A stretch of 64,000 nucleotides of DNA, from contig CAJNDS010002235.1 of assembly GCA_905221605.1 (NCBI GenBank), positions 60,001 through 124,000 on the forward strand, read 5' to 3'. Position numbers and translations under genes: made by a program. Origin of the DNA: Symbiodinium natans. Its lineage: Eukaryota; Sar; Dinophyceae; Suessiales; Symbiodiniaceae. Positions 20,322-29,954 of this stretch are shown piece after piece. Each line of letters opens with the position of its first letter. The stretch's first letter is position 1. The notes under the pieces are model-generated. The model made no database searches and had not been told where the DNA came from. It was given only the letters and a program-made list of their open reading frames with translations.

Positions 20322-21248
20322 CTAGAGGCCGAGATTCAGCTTAAGGGCCTCTGCTGCAGCAGCGGCCAAACCCAGCTGCTTGGGTGACAGCTGCAGGAAA
20401 CGAACTGTGGCAATCGCATCGGCCAGATAGATTCTGGCTGAAGAAGAGCTGGCCCAACGGCCACGCAACAAACACTTTTCCATGCTACCATGCAGCAGGA
20501 AGGCATACGTGGCACCGCCCCTACGCAAGGAGTACGGCGTGACGTGAAAATCAAGATCAAAAGCACGACACAAAGCATGAAAGACTTTTCGGAAGTGAGC
20601 TGCTCCGTCAGGCAAGAGCAGGCCGGAGGATTCACAAACAACGCACCGCAGCGCTGCATTAGCCAAAACGCTCTCCACAACAACCATCTCCTGGTTGCCC
20701 GAGCGCTTAGACGTTTTTGTGGAAGGCAAACAAAGGACAGCCCGACCTTTGATGAAAGAAATGTGCTGCATCCTGACCTGCAACAGTTCGCCGGTGCGCA
20801 ACATGGCATCAAAACCCACCAACAAAGCAGCAGCTATTGCCCTATAGCCACCTGCCCACGCTAATCCCGCGAAACCTGCCAGCAAGTGCGGATTAATGGG
20901 GACTGCTCGCTGAGGCGGCTCAATGCGATGCCAAACTTTGCACAGCTTCCATGAGTAGTGCAGTCGCTTTCTGATTGACGGCATGAAAAACTGCAATCCG
21001 GCCAACGTGTCATTGCTGAGCGATTTATGTTCGCCTTCGGAAAAGACGTGCTCTAGAAACATTGCCACTGCTGCATCCACTTGCTCCAAGACGCGTGGCC
21101 CACATTGATGCAACTTCCAAAACTCCAGCAGAACCGCGACTGCAGAGGCGTAGCGACGCCGCATTTGGGAACTAACTAGCGAATCTTTCAGCGTGCAGCC
21201 TTGACGTTGCGCTTGACGCGCTTTCTTGAGGGGGTCCTGCTTAACCAT
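20322..21248 (-). CDS. Tyrosine recombinase (DIRS-type integrase)
   Basis: 308 codons. It would integrate the circular cDNA by strand exchange. Visible catalytic positions: Arg-151 in AMLRTGELLQV, Lys near 178-181 (TKTSKR), Arg-242 in TPYSLRRGGATYAF, Trp-265 in GRWASSSSARIY and the nucleophile Tyr-274. The HxxR box reads YSLR here, so the usual first His is replaced, which is tolerated in some family members. Length and position at the 3' end before B1 are as expected for DIRS/Ngaro elements. Confidence 0.9.
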   Translation of the reverse strand: MVKQDPLKKARQAQRQGCTLKDSLVSSQMRRRYASAVAVLLEFWKLHQCGPRVLEQVDAAVAMFLEHVFSEGEHKSLSNDTLAGLQFFMPSIRKRLHYSWKLCKVWHRIEPPQRAVPINPHLLAGFAGLAWAGGYRAIAAALLVGFDAMLRTGELLQVRMQHISFIKGRAVLCLPSTKTSKRSGNQEMVVVESVLANAALRCVVCESSGLLLPDGAAHFRKVFHALCRAFDLDFHVTPYSLRRGGATYAFLLHGSMEKCLLRGRWASSSSARIYLADAIATVRFLQLSPKQLGLAAAAAEALKLNLGL

Positions 21249-24200
21249 CGTGAGGGCAGGTCTGCAGGATTGTCCGCGCTGTGGACATACCCAAATGCCG
21301 GCACCACTCCTGCAGTCAACAAAAGTGCATTCAGCTTTCGCAGGACAAACTGGAGTTTACGGGAGCTTGTGCGGCCCTTAGCTAAAATACTGCAGCAAAC
21401 CTGACTGTCTACCAGGTGTAGGCAGCGAACCCGCAGGTTCTGCACTTTCCTCAGTCGCCACCGAAAACAATTCAGCACTGCAGAAAGCTCAAGTTGGTTA
21501 ATGTGAGCGTGCGTGTTCTTCCAGGGGTAACCTTGCACTACCGCCCAGCGCCAGTAGCGAGCCTGCAGCCCGCTCCTGGGCCACTCTTTAGACCGGAACG
21601 GAATGCCCAGTTCAACCCTCACGTCTGCGCCAGACTTATCAGCCCGTTTGAGGTATTGCAGCACAAGCCGTTTGCTGTCTTCACTCTCTGGTGGCGAACG
21701 GACAAAACTTGGCTCACTAACCCAGCCAGCCGGAGCAGTACCGGGCCAGTGCAAAGTTTCAGGTTTCCAAGTGAGTTTTGAAGCTGCGTATTGCTGCAGA
21801 ACTGGAAACAAAAGCAAGGCTAGAGTTGGCACATGAAACGTTTTGCCTAACATGCAACACGCTTGAACGAAAAATTCCTGCTGAGAGAGTTTATCGCTAA
21901 GCCCAGTTGTCACATAACCCTCAGGGAACCCCATGAGCCGTTCCCTTTCACAGACTGAAGGAACCCTCAGCCCCGACACAGGGTCCTGAACAAGGCACGT
22001 GGTTTCAAACTGCTGGACTGGGAACACGTGCAAGTGAGCTCTCCAACGATTGATGGCTTCAGCTGAAGCATTTTGCACAATGGCGTGTTTTGGGGGGTGA
22101 ACAGAAACATGGGCTTGCGAAAGTGCCGGCAGCAAGGTGTTGTCTTGCTGCAGCCACACGCTGCCTTGCTCAACCCAGTGCTGTGGACCCCTTCTAAAGC
22201 AAGGCGGCCTGACGCGCCTCATGAGGTCGTCCTCATCGTACGGGGCAATGGCATCACGAGATGTCCACGCCCAGGAACACCAGTAAAGGCGAGGTCTCTC
22301 GCAGTAGGAAAACCAAGAAGCGCATATGTGGAATGGCTTGACCTGCAGGGTGGCATTGAAGCTTCTGACAATGTCTTCAGGTAGGTCACCCAGGTTTTCA
22401 ACAAACCAATGGACCGGTTTAGATTGCGCTTCTCGCGCATTTTTGATTACACGCAACCCCTCGTGGAACAGCTGCAATTTGACAGCATCAGCCCGCTGAT
22501 CCTTGCTGCCCGCAACGAGGCTTTGACAAGGACTGCTGACACCCACTAACACAAAGTCATACTCGTAACCCGAAGACGTGAATACCTGTTCTAGCAAGTT
22601 GGAGGTAAGGTGCTCCACCGGACCTAGCTCCAGCACACCCGGCCAGCGCTTCCTCACCAGCTTCTTGCTGTCGGCATCCCGCTCTGCAGCTGCATATCCT
22701 ATCACCAGAACAGGCAATTGCGTTAACGCCACCATGAGTGCGCCGATGCCATCAAAGAGTGATATCACGAATACTCTAGGCGCCCCGGAGGAGACTTGCC
22801 TACCATGCTGCATGGAATCCAGTGGGTGAAAAGCATGCGTCCCATCGCGAGAGGCCGAGTCCAGTGCCTGCTGACCAGTCTCCATTAATCCTGCACTGCG
22901 ACAGTGACCACCGCCTTCCATAGATGCATCACTCACAGTCACCATATCAGAGATAGGGGCCCGGAGGTCAGAAAACGCTAAGGGCAGCAAGCTTAAGGCA
23001 ATGAGAACTTCGTCTGCATCCTTCTGTCGCAGCCACACCAGCCGCTGCAGAGATCCGTGCTCCCACACCCGGTTAAGTACACCTAGGAGCGGCCTCCTAA
23101 ACTCGAAAATGCGTACAAGGCGTCCCAGTAGCATTAACCAAACCCGGCTGCCGAGGCGCTGACGCCCCAAGACATACCGAGCAAAGGCTAGGATTTCCAG
23201 CATCTTACTTGCAGTAACGCCTACTCGGCCAACGACTCCGTCAACCGAGCCGCCCATGCGTTCGACTTTTGTTGCTCTCTGCACAGTTTTGTCAGTAGCA
23301 ATTTGCACGCCTGCCAAGCTGTACGCGCGCCGTTGTTGGAGTTGAAAATCCGCAGGACTCCCCTCTGGAGGCGCTGTCTCCGGCTCGAATATCTCCACCG
23401 CGTCGAAATCGTCCAGATAGTACTGGTACCAGGACTGCGCCTGCAGGGGCCAGGGGCGGTCACGTCTCCACTCAAAATCAGGCGGGAGGTCAGCCCCACA
23501 GGCTGGGTTCAGTCCGAGTTGTCTATGCAGATGTTGAAACAATGGAACGGCGTTGACCCAACCCATGGGAATAACTGCCGCACAGACATGCGTTTTGCCT
23601 GTTCCCGCAAGGCCTAAAAGCTCACATGGCACGGGCCAATGAAACGTCATGTATTTGCCCCATCCTGACGGGAGCTGCCACGCGTAGAAGGCACCCTTCT
23701 GATCTTCCGATGACCAGAGCAGGACTTCCCCGCTCTGCAACACAATGTTAGACCAGGTTGGAGCGCCTGCCAGAGTCGCCACTTCCTCGCGAAGAGGTCT
23801 TTGATATGTGTTCCCGGGAACCATGTTCATAATGAAACGGGTTACCCTACGGAACCCCTCGCTTGGCTCGCCCTTCTTCAGGACTGCGAATGCACCATTT
23901 AAAACAGGCCTCCCGTTAACATGAAGAATGTCTGCTTTGTCGATGGCCCTGAGAATACCCAGCTGATGCATGTGCTGGGCTACTCGGCACCACTCTTCAT
24001 AGCTGCACTGAATACGGGCTTTGGGGATTTTTGAGGGCCAGCGTTCACAGGGAAGAAGTGCCTCTTCCGGTTTTGACAGCCAGTCCTGAACTACCCCCGT
24101 CGCAAAATCAACAGCGAGCAGGGACCCAGCAACCCCTGTTCTAGGCAAACCAGGCACTAGCTCCCCCAAAACAAGAGGCAAGGCAACCGACACCTCCTCG

Positions 24201-25084
24201 TTGTCATAGCTGATGCGCCGGGATTTGATCAACTCCCCGAAGTTTGGCAATGTGACCTGCAGGGCAGGCGAAGAGCAGAAGTGCGCTATTGCTTCACGCA
24301 TGGCGGTTAAAGCTTTGGTTTGCCCTATTGTTGCTGTCACGTGTGGCCGTAGCCGACAGGGCTGCCAGCCACTGAATTCGCCATTCAAAGAGAAGCAGAC
24401 AATCCACTCCCAAACCTCGCAACAAACTCTGATGGCCCGATCCTTCTTTTGCTGGCGTCGTTTGGGTCCTTTCAGCCACGCAGCTACTGACTCCCACAAT
24501 GTGAGTTTAGGGTATGTGCCCTGCAACAGGCACTGCAAGCTACTCAGGTTACTCAAAGAAGGCAAGGGTAGAGGCAGTAGGTCGCGGTTCCTCTCCCTCA
24601 CTTCCGGTGGCACAGCAACTGACGATAAACTCTTTCTGGCGAGAACGCCCACACCTTTTGGGCATGACCTGAGTGCTTCAAAAAGCCAAAGTGTCAACTC
24701 AAGCAGCGTGGCTGTCTGTTGCGACTCACCGCCAAACGTCTCACGCCAGTGAGAGATTGACAGGGGCAGCGGCTTGGAAGGCATCCCGGACATTGGCCCC
24801 ACACTAGGCGAGGAACCTGTGCTCATGGCAGGCTGACCATCATTGACAAAACCACCCTGCAGCACCCCCGCACCGGCACCTGGCAATCCCTGAATGACCA
24901 GGCTGGTGCTCTGGACGCTTGAAGGGTTTCCCGCAAAATGCGGGGTGTGAGTTACAGATCGTCCATGTCCACGCTGAGTGGACTGTCCTCCCTGCTTTTG
25001 CCCCCCTGTCGGTGTTGCTGGAAGACTCGTTTCTTCCAGTTGCGGCGTGACTCCCCTTGCTTGCGAGGAGTTTCCTTTTTCCAT
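21188..25084 (-). CDS. Reverse transcriptase - C5 DNA methyltransferase - RNase H polyprotein
   Basis: 1298 codons. Residues 1-130 are low-complexity. RT spans about 390-620: WSSEDQKGAFYAW (motif A, Asp-461), PMGWVNAVPLFQHLHR (506-521, typical of DIRS-type RTs) and YYLDDF (555-560, catalytic DD). RNase H begins with VTVSDASMEGGG (Asp-719) and resumes only at HINQLELSAV (Glu-1199), LVDSQV (Asp-1226) and VHSADNPADLPSRW (1267-1280). Between them, about 770-1098, lies a cytosine-5 methyltransferase: SLFDGIGALMVAL (motif I), GVSSPCQS (motif IV, Cys-853), WFVENLGDLP (motif VI, Glu-896), CERPRLYW (motif VIII), ERERLMGFPEGY (motif IX) and MLGKTFHVPTLALLL (motif X). All expected catalytic residues are present. 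It overlaps the recombinase ORF by 61 nt in a different frame. Confidence 0.92.
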   Translation of the reverse strand: MEKGNSSQARGVTPQLEETSLPATPTGGQKQGGQSTQRGHGRSVTHTPHFAGNPSSVQSTSLVIQGLPGAGAGVLQGGFVNDGQPAMSTGSSPSVGPMSGMPSKPLPLSISHWRETFGGESQQTATLLELTLWLFEALRSCPKGVGVLARKSLSSVAVPPEVRERNRDLLPLPLPSLSNLSSLQCLLQGTYPKLTLWESVAAWLKGPKRRQQKKDRAIRVCCEVWEWIVCFSLNGEFSGWQPCRLRPHVTATIGQTKALTAMREAIAHFCSSPALQVTLPNFGELIKSRRISYDNEEVSVALPLVLGELVPGLPRTGVAGSLLAVDFATGVVQDWLSKPEEALLPCERWPSKIPKARIQCSYEEWCRVAQHMHQLGILRAIDKADILHVNGRPVLNGAFAVLKKGEPSEGFRRVTRFIMNMVPGNTYQRPLREEVATLAGAPTWSNIVLQSGEVLLWSSEDQKGAFYAWQLPSGWGKYMTFHWPVPCELLGLAGTGKTHVCAAVIPMGWVNAVPLFQHLHRQLGLNPACGADLPPDFEWRRDRPWPLQAQSWYQYYLDDFDAVEIFEPETAPPEGSPADFQLQQRRAYSLAGVQIATDKTVQRATKVERMGGSVDGVVGRVGVTASKMLEILAFARYVLGRQRLGSRVWLMLLGRLVRIFEFRRPLLGVLNRVWEHGSLQRLVWLRQKDADEVLIALSLLPLAFSDLRAPISDMVTVSDASMEGGGHCRSAGLMETGQQALDSASRDGTHAFHPLDSMQHGRQVSSGAPRVFVISLFDGIGALMVALTQLPVLVIGYAAAERDADSKKLVRKRWPGVLELGPVEHLTSNLLEQVFTSSGYEYDFVLVGVSSPCQSLVAGSKDQRADAVKLQLFHEGLRVIKNAREAQSKPVHWFVENLGDLPEDIVRSFNATLQVKPFHICASWFSYCERPRLYWCSWAWTSRDAIAPYDEDDLMRRVRPPCFRRGPQHWVEQGSVWLQQDNTLLPALSQAHVSVHPPKHAIVQNASAEAINRWRAHLHVFPVQQFETTCLVQDPVSGLRVPSVCERERLMGFPEGYVTTGLSDKLSQQEFFVQACCMLGKTFHVPTLALLLFPVLQQYAASKLTWKPETLHWPGTAPAGWVSEPSFVRSPPESEDSKRLVLQYLKRADKSGADVRVELGIPFRSKEWPRSGLQARYWRWAVVQGYPWKNTHAHINQLELSAVLNCFRWRLRKVQNLRVRCLHLVDSQVCCSILAKGRTSSRKLQFVLRKLNALLLTAGVVPAFGYVHSADNPADLPSRWLSRTPSRKRVKRNVKAAR

Positions 25085-25398
25085 GCGCTCATCCGACCGG
25101 CAGGGGCTTCTGTTCCAGCTGGAGCCGGAAGTGCGAGCTGACCAGGCTGCCTGTGCTCCTTTCCGGGATTGTGGCTCTGGCCTAACCGCCCCGGTCCATT
25201 GGCAGTCTTGGTCCCTTGCGCATACGTGACTTGCCGGCGAGTGTCGTTGAGTTCCTGGCCCTGTTCGTTGCGCTGGCGACGGGCAGGAGGCGGAGGCCTC
25301 ACCCGAGGAAACTTGCTGACGGTCACTTGCAGGTCTTCCTCTGCTTTGGTGCTGCTGGTGCTCCTGGCTGCTGCCAGGTTGTCGGACCCTTGATGCAT
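24952..25398 (-). CDS. Small basic ORF between ORF1 and the RT ORF
   Basis: 148 codons, Pro/Gln/Arg/Lys-rich (VSKFPRVRPPPPARRQ; ESRRNWKKRVFQQ), overlapping the start of the RT frame by 133 nt in another frame. It may be a separate accessory protein, the N-terminal part of the polyprotein reached by frameshifting, or an artefact. No domain seen. Confidence 0.35.
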   Translation of the reverse strand: MHQGSDNLAAARSTSSTKAEEDLQVTVSKFPRVRPPPPARRQRNEQGQELNDTRRQVTYAQGTKTANGPGRLGQSHNPGKEHRQPGQLALPAPAGTEAPAGRMSAWKKETPRKQGESRRNWKKRVFQQHRQGGKSREDSPLSVDMDDL

Positions 25399-25449
25399 GG
25401 CTGGGTCGCGATAAGGAGGGGTCGGGTCGGTCCTCTCCCCGCGGAGTCC

Positions 25450-27042
25450 CTAGCGCGACTTGCGCAGGGCCTCGTCCAGCTTGGCTTCACGGATCCTTAT
25501 ATTACGTACCCATTCCTCCTCCTCCACTGTTGTGCCATGGTGGATAGGATCAATGGGAATCAGCTCTAGATACTTGGCCGCACTCCATGAGGCATCGCGA
25601 GTTGCCATAAGCTTTGCCTTGAATCGCTGCATCAAGAAATCGCCTAACGTGGCCGTCTCCCCGCGGACCAGCTGGTCAAGCATCTCTGCCAAGCTCCTAA
25701 GCTCCCGGTAGTCACTGTCAGACAGGGTCTGTCCTGGGTACGTCGGAGCAACAACCGAAAGCAGATAACGTACTGCGAGCGGGCGCAAGGGATCATCGGA
25801 CGCCTCCCCAAATGCTTGTCCTAACTGCTCTGCGAAGTTCTGCATGCCGGCAACCAGAAGTTTGCCAGGCTGCAGCTTGGCCAGCGTCCTAAGCTTCTGG
25901 CGTCGACTATGCAGGCCTGCGAAGATTTCTGAGTCCTCGTCGGCTTCCTCACCTTCATCTCCCGCCTCCTCATCCGTTGCAGTTTCCTCCCGCTTCAAGG
26001 CCTTGCGCAAACTTGCAGCTAAACCGCTAGTTCTAGGCTTCTTGGCTGGGGGCTTCTTGGCGGCAGCCGACGCTGCTTTTTCAGCAAGGGCCGTTGCAGT
26101 GTCCTGGCTTCTCTTACGCTCCTGGGCGCTATCCTTGTGCCCCAGCTGCTGGCGCAACTTGTCGAGTCCCTCCGACAGGAAGGTCGCTTTGCTGCGGCGA
26201 AGCGGAGGGTCAGCCTCCAAGTCGTCTGTGCACAGCACCTCATCTAGCGCATTCGCAACTTGGACTTCAGGCTTTCGCTTCGAACGGGTCCGACGGGCTC
26301 GCCGACCCCGCCTGTTGAGGGCAGGTGGGCGTTCGCCAGGCGCCTCAGCTTCAACACTAAGGCGCGCTGGGCTTTCCGAAGCCTCTGAGTCAGAGTGTGG
26401 AACAGGCGCGTGTCCCTTGCGCTCTTGGTCCCGTGTTGAAGCAGGCTCAGCCTCAAGAAGGGGAAGTTGCCTATAACCCCAATCCCTCAGCAAACGCTTC
26501 ACTTGGGAAGGACTAACCCACTGCCACTCGTCAATATGAATGACGAATCCTTCACGAGTCCTGGCAGGACAATCCTTGGCTCTGCACAAGCACAGGTGAT
26601 GAAAGGTCCCATCAGGCAAGCAATTGGGCTCCCCCTTGTGGTCCACATAATGCTTGTAGTACCCGTCGGAGGCCCCTAAGTAGCTCCCCTGAACAAAACC
26701 TCCCTTGCTGTCAAGCAAAAACCTCTTTTGCACATGTAAGAGGGCCTCTCCTTGACCACGCCAGCGGTCATCATGGCACTTGAAGTGCATGTACTGATAC
26801 CCTGCCTGATTGATAGCCCTCTCCAATGATGCTCTGTCTCTATTTGGCCCCCGAAACCACGTTTCGATACCTGGCTCCATCAAGGAGACCAGGCACACGT
26901 GGCCCAGGGGCCCCGAGCTGCAGCAGGGCCCAGCTCTCAAGCTCAAGCTGATGAACAAAAACTGCGGAGATAGAGATGCGGCACCGCAACTACAAACACT
27001 CCGCTCATCTACATATACGCAAATGCAGCTATTCATGTTCAT
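25450..27042 (-). CDS. DIRS-like element ORF1 (gag-like, unrecognised)
   Basis: Open for 530 codons, but the first 54 include the A1 terminal repeat and flanking bases. Met-55 (26880), beginning MEPGIETWFRGPNRD, is a more likely start. The N-terminal half has a Cys/His-containing region (FKCHDDRWRGQGEALL; HHLCLCRAKDCPART) of unknown fold. Then comes a basic stretch (NRRGRRARRTRSKRK) and a charged, low-complexity middle rich in Lys, Ala and Glu. Position and character fit a Gag-like nucleic-acid-binding protein, but I do not recognise a domain. The stop is just upstream of the next frame. Confidence 0.6.
   Translation of the reverse strand: MNMNSCICVYVDERSVCSCGAASLSPQFLFISLSLRAGPCCSSGPLGHVCLVSLMEPGIETWFRGPNRDRASLERAINQAGYQYMHFKCHDDRWRGQGEALLHVQKRFLLDSKGGFVQGSYLGASDGYYKHYVDHKGEPNCLPDGTFHHLCLCRAKDCPARTREGFVIHIDEWQWVSPSQVKRLLRDWGYRQLPLLEAEPASTRDQERKGHAPVPHSDSEASESPARLSVEAEAPGERPPALNRRGRRARRTRSKRKPEVQVANALDEVLCTDDLEADPPLRRSKATFLSEGLDKLRQQLGHKDSAQERKRSQDTATALAEKAASAAAKKPPAKKPRTSGLAASLRKALKREETATDEEAGDEGEEADEDSEIFAGLHSRRQKLRTLAKLQPGKLLVAGMQNFAEQLGQAFGEASDDPLRPLAVRYLLSVVAPTYPGQTLSDSDYRELRSLAEMLDQLVRGETATLGDFLMQRFKAKLMATRDASWSAAKYLELIPIDPIHHGTTVEEEEWVRNIRIREAKLDEALRKSR
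26950..27037 (-). repeat. A1 terminal repeat of the DIRS-like element
   Basis: 5' end of the element on the minus strand. Its translation (NSCICVYVDERSVCSCG) is the start of the longest ORF1 frame but is unlikely to be protein. Confidence 0.93.
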
Positions 27043-27279
27043 TAGGGCATTGGGTTTTCAAATCTGTTATTAGGGTTTTAGGCTTTGGGGATTAAAGTTT
27101 AGGGGCGGAAAAATGGATAGCTTTGACTGAGAGTCTTCGGTTCTCTGCATCTGGTGTTGAGGTAACCCAAAGATTGTCTGAGACCTAGTCGTAGAAGTTC
27201 CGAAGCCAGACCCCATAAAGCTGTATACGTATATACATTTGTTTGTTTACAAAAAACAAAAAAAACATGCAAACCAAAC

Positions 27280-27355
27280 CCGAAGCTGCCTCTGAAGTTT
27301 CCGTCTCTTCCACGGCTTCGCCACTTGGCGTGGGCACGCGAGATGAGCCGGAGTC
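27280..27355 (-). CDS. Candidate exon just upstream of the retroelement
   Basis: Acceptor GCGGTTTTCGCAG, donor GTTTGGTTTGC. Reads DSGSSRVPTPSGEAV then EETETSEAAS, acidic and Ser-rich. Product unknown. Confidence 0.45.
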
Positions 27356-27477
27356 CTGCGAAAACCGCAGATGCCGAGGGGGTTGGGGTTGGGGGGGTTT
27401 GGGGTTTGGGGTTATAGGGGTGTGGGGTGTGGGGTGTGGTGTGGGGTTGGGGCGTTCGGATGCGGCCAGGCAAACAG

Positions 27478-27580
27478 TCAAAATTATGATCCCTTTTGGG
27501 GTACCCTAAATATTAGGTGCCGAATTACAATAGGGATCCAAAAAGGGACCAAGATTTTGACAACCACCCACTTTGGTACT
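27478..27580. repeat. Palindromic element family 6 (CAAAATTATG ends)
   Basis: Starts CAAAATTATGATCCCTTTT, contains AATATTAGGTGCCGAATTA and ends CAAGATTTTGACAACC. A relative at 33898-34012 has GTCAAAATTATGGCCCC and CCATAATTTTGACAACC as inverted ends. Confidence 0.7.
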
Positions 27581-28880
27581 GGAGCCGAGAACCCCGAAGA
27601 AAGGCAAAAGCAAACCATCGGGCTACCAAGAAATGCAAGGCATGTAAACCGAACCACCGCAACAACAAGTCAAGGTCAATGTCCGACATAAGGCTTTACA
27701 ATTCAAAGCCACCCGAAACCCTAAACCCTAAACCCCAGCACCCTAGCTCCCCAGCACCCTAGCACCCTAGCACCCAAGCACCCTAGCACCCTAAACCCTA
27801 AACCCTAAACCCGAAACCCTAAACCCCAAACCCTAGCACCCTAAACCCCAGCACCCTAAACCCGACACATCCACCTTCAGGCTTCTGGCAGGGAGAAGGC
27901 GTGAGGCTTTTCTTTGTCCACCCTCTTGTTTGGCATGGGTGGGGAGGGGGGGGGGAGGGGGGGAAGAGGGGAGGACCCTAAACCCTAAACCCTGAACCCT
28001 GAACCCTAAACCCTAACGCTGAACCCTAAACCCCAAACCCCAAACCCCAAACCCGAAACCCTAAACCCTAAACCCTAAACCTTAAACCCTAAACCTTAAA
28101 CCCTAAACCCTAAACCCAAAACCCTCAACCCTCACCCCCAAAGAACACGGGGGGGCACTATCACGTCGGTTTTTGGGGTGTGGGGATACAGGCACCCAGG
28201 GCTTGGGGGATTTAAGGATCGAGGTTGGGATGCTCCACCTGCTACCACTAGGCGTTCCCTCTTGAATTCGCCTAGGGTTTAGGGTTTAGGGATTAGGGTT
28301 TAAGGTTTAGGGTTTAGGGTTTAGGGTTTAGGGTTGGGATATTCCCCCTTCTACTAAAAGTCCTGAACAGCGGTAAGAGTACAGCACCCCCCCCCCCCCC
28401 CTTGTTATAGGCCCTATTCAGGACTGTTAGCATGAGGCTTCGGGTTTGAGCCCATGAAGCACCATCTTACAGCCCGCCAAACGCTCCACATACCTCAAAC
28501 CACCCCCCCCCCCCCCCCCCCCCCCAAGGCCTAAACCCCAAACCCCAAACCCGAAACCCCAAACCCCAAACCCTAAACCACCGCTCCTCGGCTTGTGGCA
28601 CGCTGCAATCCGACGCAGCGGTGCCTCAGTGACCCAGGGGCACGTGCTTCGAAACCTAAAGACCCGAAAAAACCCTAAACCCAAAAGCCTAAACCCTAAA
28701 CCCCAATCCCTAAGCCCTCAACCCTAAACCCTCAAGCCTAAACCCTAAACCCTGGCAGGGACGCTGGGGCTCGTTCAGTTCCCTCCGTTAGTGTGTACGT
28801 TGGGCCTGTGTTTGAAGAAGCAAAGAAGCCTTCGGAGCTCCGGGTTTCTAGGAGTGACGCTGGGAGCTACGCACGCGCAC

Positions 28881-28958
28881 CCTTGCGGGGCGCAGCTCAT
28901 CGCGCATGGGGTCGCCAGAGTCTTGGGGGCCATCAAACACCCAGAGAGCCGACACCAC
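28881..28958 (-). CDS. Candidate exon
   Basis: Acceptor CCGATCTTAAG, donor GTGCGCGTGCG. Reads VSALWVFDGPQDSGDP then MRDELRPAR. The plus strand is open too. Confidence 0.42.
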
Positions 28959-29880
28959 TTAAGATCGGCCTAAAACACATACCCTGAACCCTGAACCCTA
29001 AACCCTAAACCCTAAACTCTAAACCCTAAACCCTAAACCATCACCAGGACGCCCCCCCCCCCCCCCCCTCCCGCTATCGTCTAAGGCATGCTCTTGAATC
29101 TGAAGGGGTGTTTGGCTCTCTGGAGACTACGAGATTACCCCTGTGTCTCTGTGTTTGTGTGTGTATGCATACGTACATATGTATATATACATCTATATAT
29201 ATATATATACACATATATATATATACATATATAAGCATGATAAAAAACTATATCTCCAAGCATTATACATACGTATATGTATGTATATGCATCTACGCAA
29301 ATACGCAAATCATGTGCTCTCGGCAATCTCACCCGGGCACCAAACCCTCCAGCCCTTTTCAACCATGAAGGTTTCTGGGAAGCCATGAATGTATGGGGGT
29401 TTACGATATTGGGGGTACCTTATTGGGGCCTGGCTATAAAGGAATCCTACTATTTGGGGCTCCATGTCAGGGGTCCCCTGTTTTCGTACACCCCCATCTG
29501 GCACCCCTCCAAACAAGAAAACAAGGCTCTAACCAGTGAGAGGGTTGACTTGCCAGGTTAGTTGGGAAGTCCCGAAGTGAGAAAAAGGGCTCTGGAATGG
29601 AAACTTTACGATTAAGACGAAGAGCCAAGACGTGGGCTTCTTCGGCTAGGAGGCGTTGGTTTAGGGCTTGTGAGGGCTCAGGGCTTAAGGTTTGGGGCTT
29701 GGGGCTTCGGGCTTATAGGGCTTAGGGCTTAGCGCTCGGGGCTCGGGGCTTGGGGTTTCGTCCGGAATTGAAACCACCGGAATCCAGGTTCGATCGATCA
29801 TGTCTCGTACTGTGTACATCATTTCTTTGTGTAGAGAGAAGGTGCCCTGAACCCTGAACCCTAAACCCTAAACCCTAAAC

Positions 29881-29954
29881 CCGGCCAGGATGCTCTCAAC
29901 CTCATCCTCAAGACTTGGCTTTACAAAGGCGGGCAGGCTCATGGCTCGAGACGT
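29881..29954 (-). CDS. Exon of phase-consistent gene (29.9-32.9 kb)
   Basis: Acceptor GAGCTGTAG, donor GTTTAGGG. Reads TSRAMSLPAFVKPSL then EDEVESILAG. It continues in phase from 30342-30383. An in-frame stop precedes the Met, so if the acceptor is not used this could be a start exon. Confidence 0.5.

Larger units (their letters stand above)
19714..27037 (-). mobile_element. DIRS-like (tyrosine-recombinase) retrotransposon with a DNA methyltransferase
   Basis: Read on the minus strand the element runs A1 (27037-26950), an ORF1, a small ORF, an RT/methyltransferase/RNase H ORF, a tyrosine recombinase ORF, then B1 (20302-20076), A2 (20081-19994), a 53-bp spacer and B2 (19940-19714). This A1-ORFs-B1-A2-B2 order is the split-direct-repeat structure known for Ngaro/PAT-type members of the DIRS group, which integrate a circular cDNA with a tyrosine recombinase and make no target-site duplication. 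Both B copies (227 bp) and both A copies (88 bp) look identical, and the large ORFs are intact, so insertion appears recent. Outer ends share TTCATG on the plus strand, the probable crossover core. The flanks are degenerate telomere-repeat DNA. Confidence 0.92.

Noticed and set aside
23500-23640. Walker A-like GLAGTGKT inside the RT ORF (residues 491-498)
   Set aside because: Sits between RT motifs A and B at a position where related DIRS-type RTs have a variable loop; no Walker B or other ATPase motif nearby.
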